From Pyronema omphalodes (lineage: Eukaryota; Ascomycota; Pezizomycetes; Pezizales; Pyronemataceae): a stretch of 64,000 nt of DNA. Below are positions 1-12,623 of the stretch, one piece after another (positions within the stretch are counted from its first letter, which is position 1; every line of letters starts with the position of its first letter). Made by a program: the position numbers and the translations under genes. The DNA is taken from the NCBI GenBank assembly GCA_024516155.1, contig JAJJXM010000039.1, forward strand, positions 62,001-126,000. The letters are read 5' to 3'. The notes beneath the pieces were generated by a model. The model was not told where the DNA came from. It saw nothing but the letters and a program-made list of their open reading frames with translations, and ran no database searches.

Positions 1-315
1 CACTTCTCTCCGCGTCACCATCTCGTACTCGCCTCATTCGTGCTCCTCCCGTCCGTCTCCACCGCGCCTCTCCTCTCCCTCAACTCCTCGCCTCACTTTC
101 ATTCCCGTTTCAAAAAGAAAAAAAAACAACAATACTCCATTCTCCACAACAACCACGCCTCCGCTCTCCCAGTCTCCCGTCTCCCTCTCTCCTCGTCATC
201 GTCCGCTTCCTCCATCTCCCCTCTCCCTCGTCTCTCTCCGCTCTCGCCTCCCGCTTCTCCCTCCCTCCGTCCTCCTCCTCTACTTCTTTTATTATTATTT
301 TCTTTTTTTTTTTTT
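1..315 (-). other. LINE-A 3' UTR with internal poly(A) tract
   Basis: On the plus strand this is a C/T-rich stretch next to a 17-base T-run (301-317), which on the element's strand is a poly(A) tract right at the ORF2 stop followed by a G/A-rich tail. LINE-G has the same arrangement at 44516-44945, followed by a conserved 3' module and an ATAA tail. The poly(A) here is therefore internal and the true 3' end lies left of the window. No gene is seen. Confidence 0.7.
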
Positions 316-2263
316 TTAATTATTAGAGGTAACCGCGTGCTCGTCCGTCAGGTCCAGCAGCGTCCCCCAGTCTGTTGTCAGCGTAGCAGATGTGTCCTCC
401 TCAGCGGGGAGTTTACTTAACCTTGCGTGAGCCCACTCCGCAGTCGCTATCTTGGTCTCTGAGATCATAGCGGACAGTGCTTTGGTTCCGGCGGTGGTAT
501 GTAAGATTGTCGGTAGTGTGAGGTGTCGTCGTCGTGGGATTTTCAGTGTACGTCGTAGTTCGGTCCGTTGGGAAGTGAAGTAGGGGCACGAGAGAATGAG
601 TGTTTGGGGGATTGCGGAGGGTGAAGGGGCATGAGCACGAGCGGGAGGGGTATTGGGCGGTGGGGGATGAGCAAGGCAGTCCAGAAAATAACCGTGTCCG
701 GTTCGCAATCCCAAGATTGCGGTTGATAGTTTGCGTGTAGGGCCGTGTAGGCATGGTCGAGGCGTCGACGGTGTGGGGCGTCGTATGTTTTACGTTTCGG
801 CGCGGAGGAGTACCAGGTCGTCCAGTCTTGGATGTATTGATCGTGAATCTGTCGGCGTATCCAGGACAGGGAGACCGGTAGCGAAGAGGGGGGAGTTAGG
901 GTGGTTGCAGTTTTGGCGAGGAGGTCGGCTTGGTCATTCCCGGTATATCGGTATGTCCTGGGACCCAATGCAAGGTAACGGATGTGTCTCTGGAACGGAG
1001 GGAGGAGGCGATGTCGGTATAGCGCGGCGAGCTCTTGGCCCGGACCATATGTTGTGCGGGAGGCGCGGAGGATGGCCGCCTGGTTGTCTGTAAAGACGTG
1101 TATCCGGCGGCGTCGGAGGTGGTTGTGGGAGATGATTTTGGCACATCTCGAGGCAGTCGTGAATTGCTCGTAGCTCGGCGTCGAACACTTCCGTCGTCGT
1201 GCCCATGGGATGGATTCGTTGACTTGACGGGGGAAACCTGAGGTGATGCAGTATCCGGCGCCTGTTTTTCCTTCGAGTTGGGAGCCGTCTGTATAGGCGA
1301 TAATGTTGGTTTGTGTCGTTACTCAGGTCGCGGATCAGCGAGAGGTGTTCGACGGCGGCTTCGGGTTTGGGGAGGGAGGATATCTTTATTCGTAGGGGTG
1401 AGCTTATCCACGGGGTGGGATTTGGGTGTGCCGTGTCCTCGATTACGTCGTCTGGTAATATCCACTGACCGACGGAGCGGAGCATGCGAACGAGGCGCGA
1501 GGGGGCTTTCTGGGTGGTGTTCCAGGGGTGGTCATACCCGGACGGGTCACATATGGAGGTGGGGAAGTGGTTGGGCACGGGGAAGGAGGAAGGGCAGCGT
1601 CTAACTACGGGGTGGGAAGGGGGGAGGGAGAGGAGGCGGAGAACGTATTTGCGGCTGCGGCGTTGAAGGCGAACTGCGACGGGGGGTATGGCGGCTTCGT
1701 TGTGTAGGGCCACTATGGGGGTCGATGTGAATGCGTTTAGTATGCGGCGTAGGGCGGAGTTTTGTTGCGTTTGTAGTGTGCTGGCCAGTCCTTTTTGTCC
1801 ATTCCCTCAGATCTCAGAGCCAAAATCCGACCTAGAGGTTACACACGCTTGATAAAGTGTACGGGTCGCTGAGGGCGACAGACCTGTTTCGTGACGTACC
1901 AAACTTCGGAGGGCGTTGAGGGACCTAGCAGCGGCCGTCAGTCTTATTTTTACATGTTGGGAGAAGGAAAGTTTGCGATCAAAATGTATGCCAATCCACC
2001 GGACCACGTCCTTGCTGCCTCCTTGAGTCCCAGGGGTGACTATGGTGCCGTTAGGTAAGCGCACGTTTGTTGCTTCGCTGTGTTCATCGATTCGCGACTT
2101 ATGGAAGTGCAGCATCTCCGATTTGGAATCGTCGAATGCTACCGCGTTTGTCTGCGCCCAGTTGAATGCGGTGCGAGCGGCTGCTTCCAGGGCGCGCGCA
2201 TTTTGTTCTCTCGTTCGTCCATGGGCCACCAAGGCAACGTCGTCTATATAGCTAGGGGTCCAC
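316..2263 (-). pseudogene. LINE-A ORF2, C-terminal part: RT palm end, RNase H, C-terminal region
   Basis: Downstream part of the LINE polyprotein. Reading on the minus strand from 2263, the RT active-site motif YIDDVALVAHG comes first (about 2250-2215). The RT thumb follows, with SKSEMLHFHKSR and WIGIHFDRKLSF (2130-1960). RNase H motifs are EVFDAELRAIHD (near 1190) and the WVPGH block (near 965-950). The C-terminus ends with WGTLLDLTDEHA at the TAA at 316. In Tad1/I-group LINEs RT copies the RNA at the nicked target and RNase H removes the template. Several frame changes (near 1800, 1720, 1100, 900 and 700) break the frame. The 5' part lies at 8659-10730. Confidence 0.85.
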
Positions 2264-2786
2264 TGTCACGGCACACGGCTGACGAGCCGTTGTGTTGCGT
2301 CATCATTTGTCGTGGTTGTTGATTGACATCGTGCCGTTGTCTTGCCGTGTTGTGTTGCCGTGTGTGTTGTGTTGTTGTGTGTGCCGTGCCATGTTGACTG
2401 AGAGACTGATTGATGATGGATGACGTACCACGAGCTGGAGAGCTGTGGCGTCGCAGTGAATCGATGGAGAACGGAAGCTCATGTAGCGATGATTGTATGA
2501 CGGCCCAGCAAGAGTGCTGGCCGCCCCTTTGTACATAAGGAGGCTTGCCTCCCCGTTGTCGAGATTCTCCATCGAACGTCTTGTGTCTTCTCCTGACTCC
2601 TAATATAAGATTCCTCTCCTAAGTCCTACGTCACTCTTGTCCTTGTCCCTGTCCCTGTTTAGTGTGCCGTCCGTCTGACGAGCACTTCGGTCCTTGTCCT
2701 GCCGTTCCCCGTCCGGAACCTGCCTAGTCCCTCTTGCCGGTAGTGTTCAGTGTGTCCCTTGAACGTCCGTTCTCGTGTCCCTGACA
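2264..2786 (+). repeat. Gypsy-1 5' LTR
   Basis: 523 bp direct repeat of 8132-8658, starting TGTCACGGCACACGG and ending CCCTGACA. A TATA-like CTAATATAAG lies near 2600, a plausible U3/R promoter. Differences from the 3' LTR are mostly small indels in GT-rich runs near its start. Confidence 0.95.
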
Positions 2787-2821
2787 TTACGTTCGATCGA
2801 TTAACTATTCAACCGACACGC

Positions 2822-4385
2822 ATGAACCGCACCGGTTCTGCCTGGACCTACGCACTAAAACAAGCTCTTGAAACGCACACCTTATACGAAACCTTTGGGA
2901 TCCCCGACAGATTCGCTGGCGCAGTGCGAAGAACCATCCGACGAGCAGAAAATAACTGCTACCTTGTGGTCCGCTGGCAACTCCAGGACTACACTATCAG
3001 GAGCACATCCGCCGCACCATCAGACTCAAGCCAATCCTCAGAGCCCGCCAGAATGCATATTAAACTTATTGACGAAGGCACTGGCAACAAATTGTGAACG
3101 CCGCCGCCATGACCCAGTTCCCCGACGGCCATGAACCGCTCACCTTTACAAAACAACTCGCACAATCCATTTAGACGCTCAGGACCACCCCACGGGTTAT
3201 CTCTTAAACGACCTCGCGGAAACCCCCGGCTCCCGTAACAGCACTCGGGTATCCAGCCCTGTCGCCTCCCGCGCTCCGGAAGCTCCCACCCCTGCCCCAT
3301 TCCCCCTGTCGTGATCCAGACTGGCTCCGTCCAGGTCTACCCGAACGGCCCAGAACCAGCACCGCGAGCCGCCGCACCCCCTACCACAGCCGCAGCCGCA
3401 GCCCCCCCCCCGCTATAATCGCACCAATTCCAGACCCCCCCCCCGTGACCCCGAGATCCTCCTAACCCCGGAGGAGCAAGCCGATACAAACGAAATCCAC
3501 TACTACGAGAAAGCTCACCCGCCAGCGTGAACTCATCAACGCGCTACTCGCCTCCCCCGGCATCCGCGTACCGGAGACAAAATCTCGGATCCGCCAACCT
3601 TCGACGGGTCCAACAGGGAGGACCTCCGCCGCTTTGTCTCCTTGCTTCGTATCAAGTTAGTGAGCGATGAACTACGTTTCCCGACCCCCCATAAACGGAT
3701 TTCTTACGCCATGGGCCGCCTCCGCGGACGCGCCTGGATCAGATTCTTCCTTATCAAGGAAAACGGCAACCGCTGGGCTCTCAACGACGTCGAGGACGTC
3801 ATTAAAATTTTACACGTACCTTCGGAGACCCGGACGAGCGCGCAACGGCTCGTTTCAAACTACAAATCTCCGACAGAACAACCGCGAATTTTCGGACTAC
3901 TATGCAGAGTTCTCCCGCCTAGTCGCAGAGTTAGGCTGGGACGAAGCCGCCACCATGGATGCCCTGCGTAACGGCCTGTCCCTTGAGCTACACGAGAAGT
4001 TGGTTGGTGCCCCGCCCACCACCACGATGCACGAATTCGTCGACAGTGTCAAAAATTGGACTCCCAATTAAGGCACTTGAAAACCTCCGCAAGCTGCGTA
4101 CCAACCGCGGCCAAGTTAACCACTACCACCGCCACCCCCCCCACCACCAGTCGCCCCACCCCCGCTACCCAAGCCACCACCGCCTCCTCCAGCAAGCAAA
4201 CCCCGGCCCAGGGACCCCGTCAGAAACTGTCGGCACAGGAGCGCGCGACCCGCCTATCAGAAGGACGTTGCCTCTACTGCGGTGGCCTCGGCCACATGGC
4301 TGCGTCGTGCCCCGCCAAGACGAATGTTAAAGTGGCGAGCGTGGAATTAGTGGATGCTGAAGAAGAAGTGTCGGGAAAAGAATAA
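2822..4385 (+). pseudogene. Gypsy-1 gag, frameshifted
   Basis: The capsid/nucleocapsid protein would package the element RNA. The first ATG after the LTR at 2822 opens a frame of about 90 residues to 3097. The recognisable capsid-type region is at about 3600-4070: FDGSNREDLRRFVSLLR, YAMGRLRGRAW and DYYAEFSRLVAELGW, the last two in different frames. It is followed by a proline/threonine-rich linker and a CCHC zinc knuckle, CLYCGGLGHMAASC (about 4270-4315), typical of retrotransposon nucleocapsids. At least three frame changes are present. A run of C near 3402-3450 may hide another indel. Confidence 0.8.
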
Positions 4386-4476
4386 ACCAGCTGCAAGAAG
4401 ATGGCTCTGCCGCTGGTGGGAATATTATTGCTGATACATTGCTATTATCGGGCGCAAGTTTTACTGGAAAGTTAGA

Positions 4477-7400
4477 ATGCAAACACCTTGTCCTCTCTGT
4501 TCCTTGTTTTCCAATAACCGCTCCGTGAAAACAGTAGCGCTCGTTGACTGCGGCGCCACTGGTATCGCCTTTGTTGACCGCAATTTCGCCCGCCATCACA
4601 AACTCCCCCTAACCCCCCTATCCACCGCCCGAACGGTCGAAGTTATCGACGGCCGCCCCATATCCTCAGGAAATAACACACCTCGCCCAAGTAGAGTGTA
4701 CCATCAACGGTCACTCGGAAACCCTTCCCATGTTTGTCACCAAGCTGGGTCACTACCCGGTGGTGTTGGGTATCCCCTGGTTGAAGAAACACGATGTAAC
4801 AATAAGCTTCAGTTCCAACACTGTAAGCTTCGACTCCCAATACTGCCTAAGGAACTGCACCCCGTTGCCTGTAAGCACAACCGGTGTCGAGGTCCTGGAC
4901 TCGAGGCCCCCTCCCGCTGTCCACGAGCCCGACACAAACCCCATGCCGGAGTTGGAAGACTCGGTCCCCGACCCCCCGGACGAACCCCCAATAGAGATCT
5001 CAAGTCTAACCATCTCCGACTTCAAGAAATGGTAGAAGACGAAAGCCTGACAGTGTTCTCGCTATCGTTGGACGAGATCACCGTCGCCCTACAAGACAAG
5101 CCCCCCCTCACGGATGACGAACTGAAAGACATGATCCCCGAGGATCATGACTACCTCGATTTATTCAAGGAGGTCAACGCGAAGGAACTCCCCCCCGCAC
5201 CGACCCTACGACCACAAGATCCCACTGAAAGAGGGATTCGTCCCCCCTTTGGCCCGCTATACTCGCTGTCACGCAACGAGTTGCAGACGCTGAAAACGTG
5301 GCTCGATGAGAATTTGGAGAAAGGATTTATACAACGCTCCCAATCACCAGCCGCCTCGCCGATATTATTCGTGAAAAAATCAGACGGATCCCTACGCCTG
5401 TGTGTCGACTACCGGACTGAATGAAGGTACCGAGAAGAACCGGTACCCGCTGCCATTGATACAGGAAACGATGATGAATCTTTCCAAAGCTCAATACTTT
5501 ACGACCCTTGATGTCCGCAGCGCTTATAACTTATCAGAATGGCAGAGGCGAAGAATGGAAGACGGCCTTCCGCACACGGTACGGCCTGTTTGAATCGAAA
5601 GTGATGCCTTTGGGCTCACCAACGCGCCTGCCGATTTCCAGGCATTTATAAATGATGTCCTGAGACCATACCTAGACCAGTTTTGTACGGCATACTTGGA
5701 CGATATCCTCGTATTCTCCGAAACAAAGCCCGATCACACCGCACACGTCCGAAAGATCTTGGAACGACTCAAACAAGAAAAACTGCACTTGAAGCCAGAG
5801 AAGTGTAAGTTTGCTAAGGCAGAAGTACAGTACCTGGGCTACAACATCGGCCGCGACGGCGCGCGCATGATGGATTCCAAAGTAGCCACAGTGAGAGATT
5901 GGAAGGAACCAACCAATTTGAAACAGGTCCAAGAGTTCCTGGGCTTCGCGAATTTCTACCGAAGATTTATCAAAGACTACTCAAAAGTGGTCTCCCCGCT
6001 CAGCTCTGACCAAAAAGAAAGATGGTAAAGCAATCCCCTTTGTCTGGGGTAAAGATCAGCAGAGCGCCTTCGACCGACTGAAGGACGCATTTACATCAGC
6101 ACCATCCTCAAGCACTTCGACTACGAGAAACCGATTGTAGTAGAAACAGACGCATCTGACTATGTGTCCGCTGGAGTTTTATCACAATACGACGACGATA
6201 ACGTGTTACACCCCGTCGCATTTTATTCCAAGAAGCATTCCCCGGCAGAATGCAACTACGAAATCTACGACAAGAACTACTGGCAATAGTTCGTTGTTTG
6301 AGGAATGGCGTCCCCACTTAGAGGGCTCCGCCTTCCCTATAAAAGTATTGACGGATCACAAGAATCTCGAATACTTTATGACGACAAAGCTGCTGAATAG
6401 ACGACAAGCACGCTGGTCCGAGTTCCTGTCTCGGTTTAACTTTGTGATCACCTATCGACCGGGAACGTTGGGAGGAAAACCGGACGCCCTGACAAGAAGA
6501 GCCGCCGACCTCCCGGAAGAGGGAGACGAACGCATACTGGCGAACCAGCAAGCTGTTCTGAAGCCACAGAACTTTCAGTTATGCATGACCCCGCCATGAA
6601 ACTCGCACCTTCCGAAGTAGACCTCCTGTTCACAGAGGGCTACAAGACAGATTCATTCCCCAACCGAGTGTTGGGAATGCTGGAAGATGGCACACAAATC
6701 TGTAAGGACATATCGCTCGCCGATTGCTCCGTGTTGAAAACAGATTGTACTACCGAGATTGCCTCTATGTCCCCGCGCTGGATAAGCTACGATTGAAACT
6801 ACTGCAAGATCACCACGACCCCCCCCCATGGGACACCCGGGCCGTGCGAAGACTTTCGAACTCCTCGCCAGGAATTATTACTGGCCCTCGATGAGAAAAG
6901 ATGTGGACCAATTCGTCCGAAATTGCCACACCTGTAAAAGAACAAAGGCTACCCGCCACGCACCCTATGGAACCTCTGAAGCCCCTACCGGTTCCACCAA
7001 CCACCCTTGGCAGAATATATCAGTGGATTTTTGTTACTGGACTACCGACATCAGGAAGGCTTCGACGCAATATGTGGCGATCGTTTTGCCGACTAACGAA
7101 ACAGCGGCACTTAGTGCCCTGTCATTCCACGATAGACGCAGAAGGCTTCGCGCAACTCTTCCTGGAAAAACGTGTTTCAAACTACACCGGCCTGCCGGAC
7201 ACAGTAGTGTCCGACCGCGGTCCCGCAATTTGTGGCCCATTTCTGGAAAACACTTGGCGAATTGCATGGGTATCGAAAATTGCCACGAGTACGGCCTTTC
7301 ACCCCCAAACCGACGGCCAAACAGAGAGAATTAACGCGGTTTACGGAGCAATATCTCCGCGCGTACTGTCTGTTATTTACAAGACGATTGGAAGAAATTT

Positions 7401-8120
7401 TTACCAATGGCCGAATTTGCGGCAAATAACCAAGTATCGGATACAACGTCGCTGTCTCCGTTCTACGCTATATATGGTCGACACCCCCAAGTGCTCTTTC
7501 GAACTGGAAATCAGGACCGACAATCCTGAGGAAGTGAAAGCGAACGAGGGGTAGCGGAAAGGGATGTCACACATCCATGACGTCTTACGTTCGGAAATGA
7601 AATACGCCCAAGCCCGCCACATAGAAGCCGCTGACAATTCCCGACTCCCCGCGCCGGTCTTCAAACCAGGAGACCTGGTATGGCTGGACGCCCGCAACCT
7701 AAGAACCCGCACGCCCCTCAAAAGAAACTCATGAAATAACATCACCTAGGCCCCCTTCACCGTGTTACGGCCTATTGCCCTGGGATCCCACGCACTAGGA
7801 TATTGGATATACCGGAGACCATGAAACACCACAGGACCTTCCCCGTGTCCCTACTAAACCCAGCCCCTTCGGACCCCCTCCCTGGCCAGATTATTCCACC
7901 GCCCCTACCGGTAGTAGTAGACGGCGAAGAAGAATGGTTCGTGGATGAAATTCTGGATAGCCGTTGGTCAAGAGGAAACATGCAGTACCTCGTCAAGTGG
8001 ACCGGCCATGACTCTCCAACCTGGGAACCGGAAACGAACCTATCCGAAACTGAGGCCGCTGAGAGATTTCACCAGTTATACCCAGACAAACCTTCTCCTC
8101 TCGTAGGAACTCGAGCCTAA
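4477..8120 (+). pseudogene. Gypsy-1 pol: protease, RT, RNase H, integrase, chromodomain
   Basis: Broken pol. Aspartic protease: ALVDCGATG near 4530 and [10 protein letters not shown] near 4767. [17 protein letters not shown] near 5370 and YLDDILVFSE at about 5694-5723. Then [14 protein letters not shown] (5942-5983). RNase H: ETDASDY near 6145 and DHKNLEYF near 6355. Integrase: GHPGRAKTFELL with HTCKRTKA (6829-6955), VSDRG near 7207 and FHPQTDGQTER near 7300. Chromodomain: EEEWFVDEILDS to TWEPETNL (about 7925-8040). Known chromoviruses use this module to recognise histone marks. Frame changes and small losses occur throughout, for example near 5030, 5410, 5590, 6010, 6100, 7090 and 7560. Confidence 0.9.
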
Positions 8121-8131
8121 CGGGGGGGTAC
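8118..8131 (+). promoter_or_regulatory. Gypsy-1 polypurine tract
   Basis: AACGGGGGGGTAC directly before the 3' LTR and after the chromodomain stop. This is the position and composition of the plus-strand primer in LTR retrotransposons. Confidence 0.65.
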
Positions 8132-8658
8132 TGTCACGGCACACGGTGACGAGCCGTTGTTGTTGCGTCATCATGTTGTCGTGGTTGTTGATTGATATCG
8201 TGCGTTGTTTGCCGTGTTGTGTTGCCGTGGTGTTGTTGTGTTGTTGTGTGTGCCGTGCCATGTTGACTGAGAGACTGATTGATGATGGATGACGTACCAC
8301 GAGCTGGAGAGCTGTGGCGTCGCAGTTGAATCGATGGAGAACGGAAGCTCATGTAGCGATGATTGTATGACGGCCCAGCAAGAGTGCTGGCCGCCCCTTT
8401 GTACATAAGGAGGCTTGCCTCCCCGTTGTCGAGATTCTCCATCGAACGTCTTGTGTCTTCTCCTGACTCCTAATATAAGATTTCCTCTCTTAAGTCCTAC
8501 GTCACTCTTGTCCTTGGTCCCTGTCCCTGTTTAGTGTGCCGTCCGTCTGACGAGCACTTCGGTCCTTGTCCTGCCGTTCCCCGTTCCGGAACCTGCCTAG
8601 TCCCCCTTTCCGGTAGTGTTCAGTGTGTCCCTTGAACGTCCGTCTCGTGTCCCTGACA
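8132..8658 (+). repeat. Gypsy-1 3' LTR
   Basis: 527 bp repeat of 2264-2786. It is followed directly by the TCCAC duplication (8659-8663) and by LINE-A RT sequence. Confidence 0.95.
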
Positions 8659-10730
8659 TCCACAGGGTCGGGTGTTCGGATTGTAAGGCGTCAAAGAGGG
8701 GCGAAGGTATATGAGGAAGAGTATTGGCGACGCGGGGGATCCCTGGGGAATGCCGGTTTGAATTGGTCGCTGTGAATCTGTTCTGCCGTCAAATGATAGG
8801 GCGGTTGTGCGGTCATTTAAGAATGAGGAACACCACGATATTACCGCCTGTGGGGCAGCCGAGTGAGTGCAATAGTTGCCAGTAATCTGGCCGAGGCAGA
8901 CGTTATCGAAAGCTCCTCGTACTCTAAAAATAGGGCAGACGTCACGAAGCGATTTCCCCGCGTTAACTTCTACCATCATGCTGTCAGTGCCATCGCGGCG
9001 TCAATTGCCGAGCGTTTTTGGGCGCCCGCCAATCTGGTCCTTATGCAGGATGTCCGTGCGACTCCGCCATAAGGCTGAGCCGGGTCGCCATGAGTTTTTC
9101 TAACACCTTGGCCCAAGCAGTTGAGTAAGGCGATCGGGCGGTATGCCTTTATGGCGCTATAGTCCAGTTTGTTTTGTTTAGGTATCACACCACCGTCGTG
9201 GCCTCTCGCCAGCTCCGCGGATGATATCCTTTCGTTCCATAAGGTTGAGTACAGGGCGTTGAAAAACTTTGGGGACTGCAATCGTACGCCTTCCTAAGGC
9301 ACGCGAACGTGATGGAGTCCGGGCCGGGGGCTTTCGTGGGGGGAGGATGTTTTGATAGCGGTACGAATTCTTCGGGGGGTGAATGTTTTCCAGGGAGTTG
9401 GGGGGTTGGGTCGTGAGGTGCGTGTGGGGGGGGCAGCTGGGGGGGGAGGGAATAACGCGTTGAAAAGGCCTCTACCTTACTGTCGAAGTCGACGCATACC
9501 TTCTCCATTCCTCCTACCTGTGTCTTGATCGGTGGTGTCAGTTGAGCGCGGCGCGGGTTTGTATATCGGAAGGCCGCCCATATGTCTGGTCCTTCCACCG
9601 CGGCTAAGTATTCCTTCCACATGGAGTCCTTTGCATGTCGGACTTTCCTGTAGTGGGCGTTTCGAGACTGTTTGTATTCGGCGAGGTGTTGGGGAAGGCA
9701 GGTCTGTTTCCGTCTCCTCCTGGCCCGGGTCATGTCTTTACGTGTCAGGCGTACCTCCTCCGTCCACCATCTCTTCGACCGCGGGGTTGGGGTGAGGGTA
9801 GGTGTTGATATCGTGGCGGCGGTTTGGATAGAGTGGCGAAGGAGGGCAGCCCATTCGTCGAGGTTCTCGGCGGAGGGGTTGGCTCGGAGGTGGGACCACC
9901 GGGGGTAGGAAGCTTCGGTGAGAGTTGCAATTCTTCGGTGAAGGTCTCCCAGTCCGTCTTGCGCCAGTTTAGTCGTGTAGTGTCGCCGGCGGTGTTGTGG
10001 TGGTCTGGGTTCAAGGAGTTGATTTGGAAACGGATCACCTCGTGGTCCGATCCCGTGGCAATGCCGTCGTCAATGGCCCAAGAAGAAATTTCCCTTGCCA
10101 TCGCCGGGGCTGCCAGAGTCAGGTCGAGGACCGAAGAGCCCGATCCGTCTCGATAGTGGTAAGTAGGAACGTCCGGGACGTTTACCAATTGCCAGTGATG
10201 GTCTTCCATCAGTTTCCACCAGCACGTCTGCTCTCGCTGGTCTGCGTGCGTGGGAGTTCCACAGAGGGTGATTGGCATTGAGGTCCCCTGTGATCACGCA
10301 ACGGTGGGGTGGAGGAGGGGGGTAAGGGAGGAGCGGGGGACGGTATATAATTTTGTTTGGGGGTCTTTTTCATTATAGATATTTAAGAGGTAAAAGGAGG
10401 GAATGAGTGTGGTGCTAACCTCGAGTACCTGGAGGTCAGGATCTCCGCTGACGTCCGGTCTTGGTGTGACTCGAACATGTGGGTTGAGGCGAGAGATATA
10501 TGCAGCAGTGCGATTGACTTTGTGGTGGCTGCGGGGGGGGGTGGGAAGTAACAAAGGAAATCTGGATGTGTGATTGCGTACCGGGGATCTTTAATGTTAA
10601 TCTCTTGTACCAGCAATATGTCTATTTTGGATCCTGCTGAGTTCAGCAGTGTTGTTAGTGCGGTGGCGCTGCGATTCGTGTTATGTGACACGATGCGAAG
10701 GGTCGTCGCTGATGAGTCGTATCTATTCAT
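8659..10730 (-). pseudogene. LINE-A ORF2, N-terminal part: endonuclease and RT fingers/palm
   Basis: ORF2 starts with ATG at 10730, overlapping the end of ORF1 (TAG at 10725-10723), an arrangement that fits termination-reinitiation. The AP-like endonuclease comes first: RIVSHNTNRS and VQEINIKD near 10700-10590, TGDLNANHPLWNS near 10290-10250, and GSDHEVIRFQ near 10055-10020. RT follows: KAPGPDSITFACLRKAY (about 9335-9280), IALLNCLGQ (about 9150-9120) and TGIPQGSPASPILFLIY (about 8760-8705). The endonuclease nicks target DNA and RT primes from the nick. The frame changes near 9740, 9280, 8980 and 10290. The coding sequence is cut by Gypsy-1 just before YIDD. Confidence 0.85.
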
Positions 10731-12623
10731 CAGCGGTCATGGTGGTGTCGACGATGGGGTTTATTTCGGAGGGGATGGCGTCTAGGGGTGTTGTCTCCGG
10801 GCGAGTCTTCTGCCAGGCTTCCCTGACGACGTTCACTTTGACGGGGCAGCGGGTGCTGTATGCGGCGTGGTGGACGTCTGTGAGGCCAGCGGCGACACAA
10901 TTGGCACACTTGTAGATGGTGTGTTGACATTTGCGGCCCTGGATTGTGGGACACTGGCTGCATTGGTGATATTTGGTGGGGTGAGGGGCGGCGCATATCG
11001 CGCAAGCGGGGCCATTGTCAGCTGGGCAGATTGCATGATGATGTCCAAATTTCTGGCACCTGCAGCATTGGTCAATGGAACGGGCGGTGAAGAATTCTGT
11101 CACCTTGCGTTGTTCGAATAATACTGTCACCTTTGTTCTCTTGAGGAGGTTGTATTCCTCGCTGGACTTCAGTGCGATCATCACACTGGAGGCGGTCTTA
11201 CCAACACGCTTGTCCGGGGGTGAGAGATGTACCTTGGGGGTTGTGTCAGGGGTACTTTGTGGTTCGTCTCGATTTCTTGCTGCAGTTTTTGCATACCCTC
11301 GGCGGTGTCCTCGTAGTAGTCCGTGGGGATTCCGTGGACTGCCAGCTTATACCATTTTTCGTTAAGTCGGGGGGGCAGAGGTTCGGGTGGACTGTGCAGG
11401 CAGCGGCGTGGATAACAGAGGTGGGGGGTGAGATCGGTAATGGATGTGTTCGGGAGGGGGTAAGCATGAGGCTTCCTGCCATATTTTTCCTAACCGTCAT
11501 GATTTCCTTCCACCTTCGCCTTGTGTAGGGCTTCGTTGATAGCTAACCCAATGGCGATCTTAGAGCTATCGGGCAGGGCGGGGTCAGGGCAGGGGATCAC
11601 AATGTCTTGGACGCGGGGGGGGGTTCTTGCGTTGGGGATTGGGTTTGGTGGTCTTAGGGGGGGTCGTTGATGGGGCAGCGGCTTTCTCTTTGAACAGCTT
11701 GACGGACGAGGGTATTGGTCCTTGCCACGGTTCGTTCGCCTGGGGGGGGAGGGGGTAGGTGAGGGGGAGTAGGGAGCTCGTTCTTCCGGAGTTCAGCTTC
11801 GGCGTTCAAGCACCTCTGCTTCCAGTACTCGGCTTCGCTGAGGCGGGGGGCATGTTTGCAGGGTAAATCGAGAGGGGCGTTAACGGGCTGGGTATCGGGG
11901 CTGGTGGTCTCGAGGGGGGTGGGGGATGGGAGACGGGGGTGGGGGACACGGCGGTAGCTGTTCCTTTCGGTAGGAGGGACGGGGCGAGGAGTTGGACGGC
12001 ATCGTAGATGGATTGGAGGAGGGACTGGTTCTTGTTGATTGTCTTGAACGCTTTGTTGATTCTGTCGTTCGTTGTCTGGTCGGCGTGACGAAACATGTCC
12101 GCGGTGGTAGCAAGATTGTGGTGGAGGACGTCGATGGATTGAGCGAGGGCGGCGTTGCTGGGAGGTGTGGCGTTAATCGGAGCGGTGTCGGGGTGGAGTC
12201 GTTTGACTTGTGCAGGAACGGGGGTGGAGTCTTCGGCGATATGGGTGATAGTATGGGCAGTGGAGGCGGCGGGGCGTTTTTTCTGTTTTCCGGTGGTTTG
12301 TTGGATGGAGTATTTGGGGTCGTTGTTGCTCAGTTGATCGGGGGTGTCGGAGTTTTCAGGGAGGGGTTTTTGTTGTGGGGTGTTTTGGGTGGGGCGTTGG
12401 TGGTGTTGCGAGAAGTTGGCGTTGGGGAGCTGTCTCGGGGAGACGCGTCGTCGTCGCTGGAATCCTCGCTGACGTCAGAGCACGTGTCTACGTGCATCTC
12501 AACGTCGGACGCGTCGGACTCGGGCGGCTCTGCGTTAGCGCGTTTTTCTTTCGCGAGCGCTCGAGGGGGCGCTTTGTCGGGGGGGAGGGGCTGTTTCTCA
12601 ACAGCGGAGGATCGGGTGGGCAT
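10723..12623 (-). pseudogene. LINE-A ORF1: acidic N-terminus, RRM-like region, CCHC knuckles
   Basis: RNA-binding ORF1 protein. The most likely start is the ATG at 12623 (MPTRSSAVEKQPL), because LINE-B keeps the same start and N-terminus. An acidic/serine-rich segment (DTCSDVSEDSSDDDAS) is followed by proline-rich sequence. A region resembling the LINE ORF1 RRM fold lies at about 11500-11100; LINE-B and -C keep the comparable VHGVPTEYYPDS and SASSVMIAL motifs. It ends in CCHC-type knuckles, CCRCQKFGHHHAIC and CAICAAPHPTKYHQC (about 11075-10960), and CANC. Frame shifts sit in poly-proline (poly-G on plus) runs near 11500-12300. The last codons overlap ORF2. Confidence 0.75.

Larger units (their letters stand above)
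2264..8658 (+). mobile_element. Gypsy-1: Ty3/gypsy chromovirus inserted in LINE-A
   Basis: A 6.4 kb LTR retrotransposon with near-identical LTRs (2264-2786 and 8132-8658) that begin TGTCACGG and end CTGACA. The flanking host sequence TCCAC is duplicated on both sides, and removing the element restores the LINE-A RT frame, so the insertion is precise. Inside are gag with a CCHC knuckle, protease, RT, RNase H, integrase and a C-terminal chromodomain. All frames carry indels, so it is dead as written. A piece of a second copy of this family lies at 43672-44200 on the opposite strand. Confidence 0.95.
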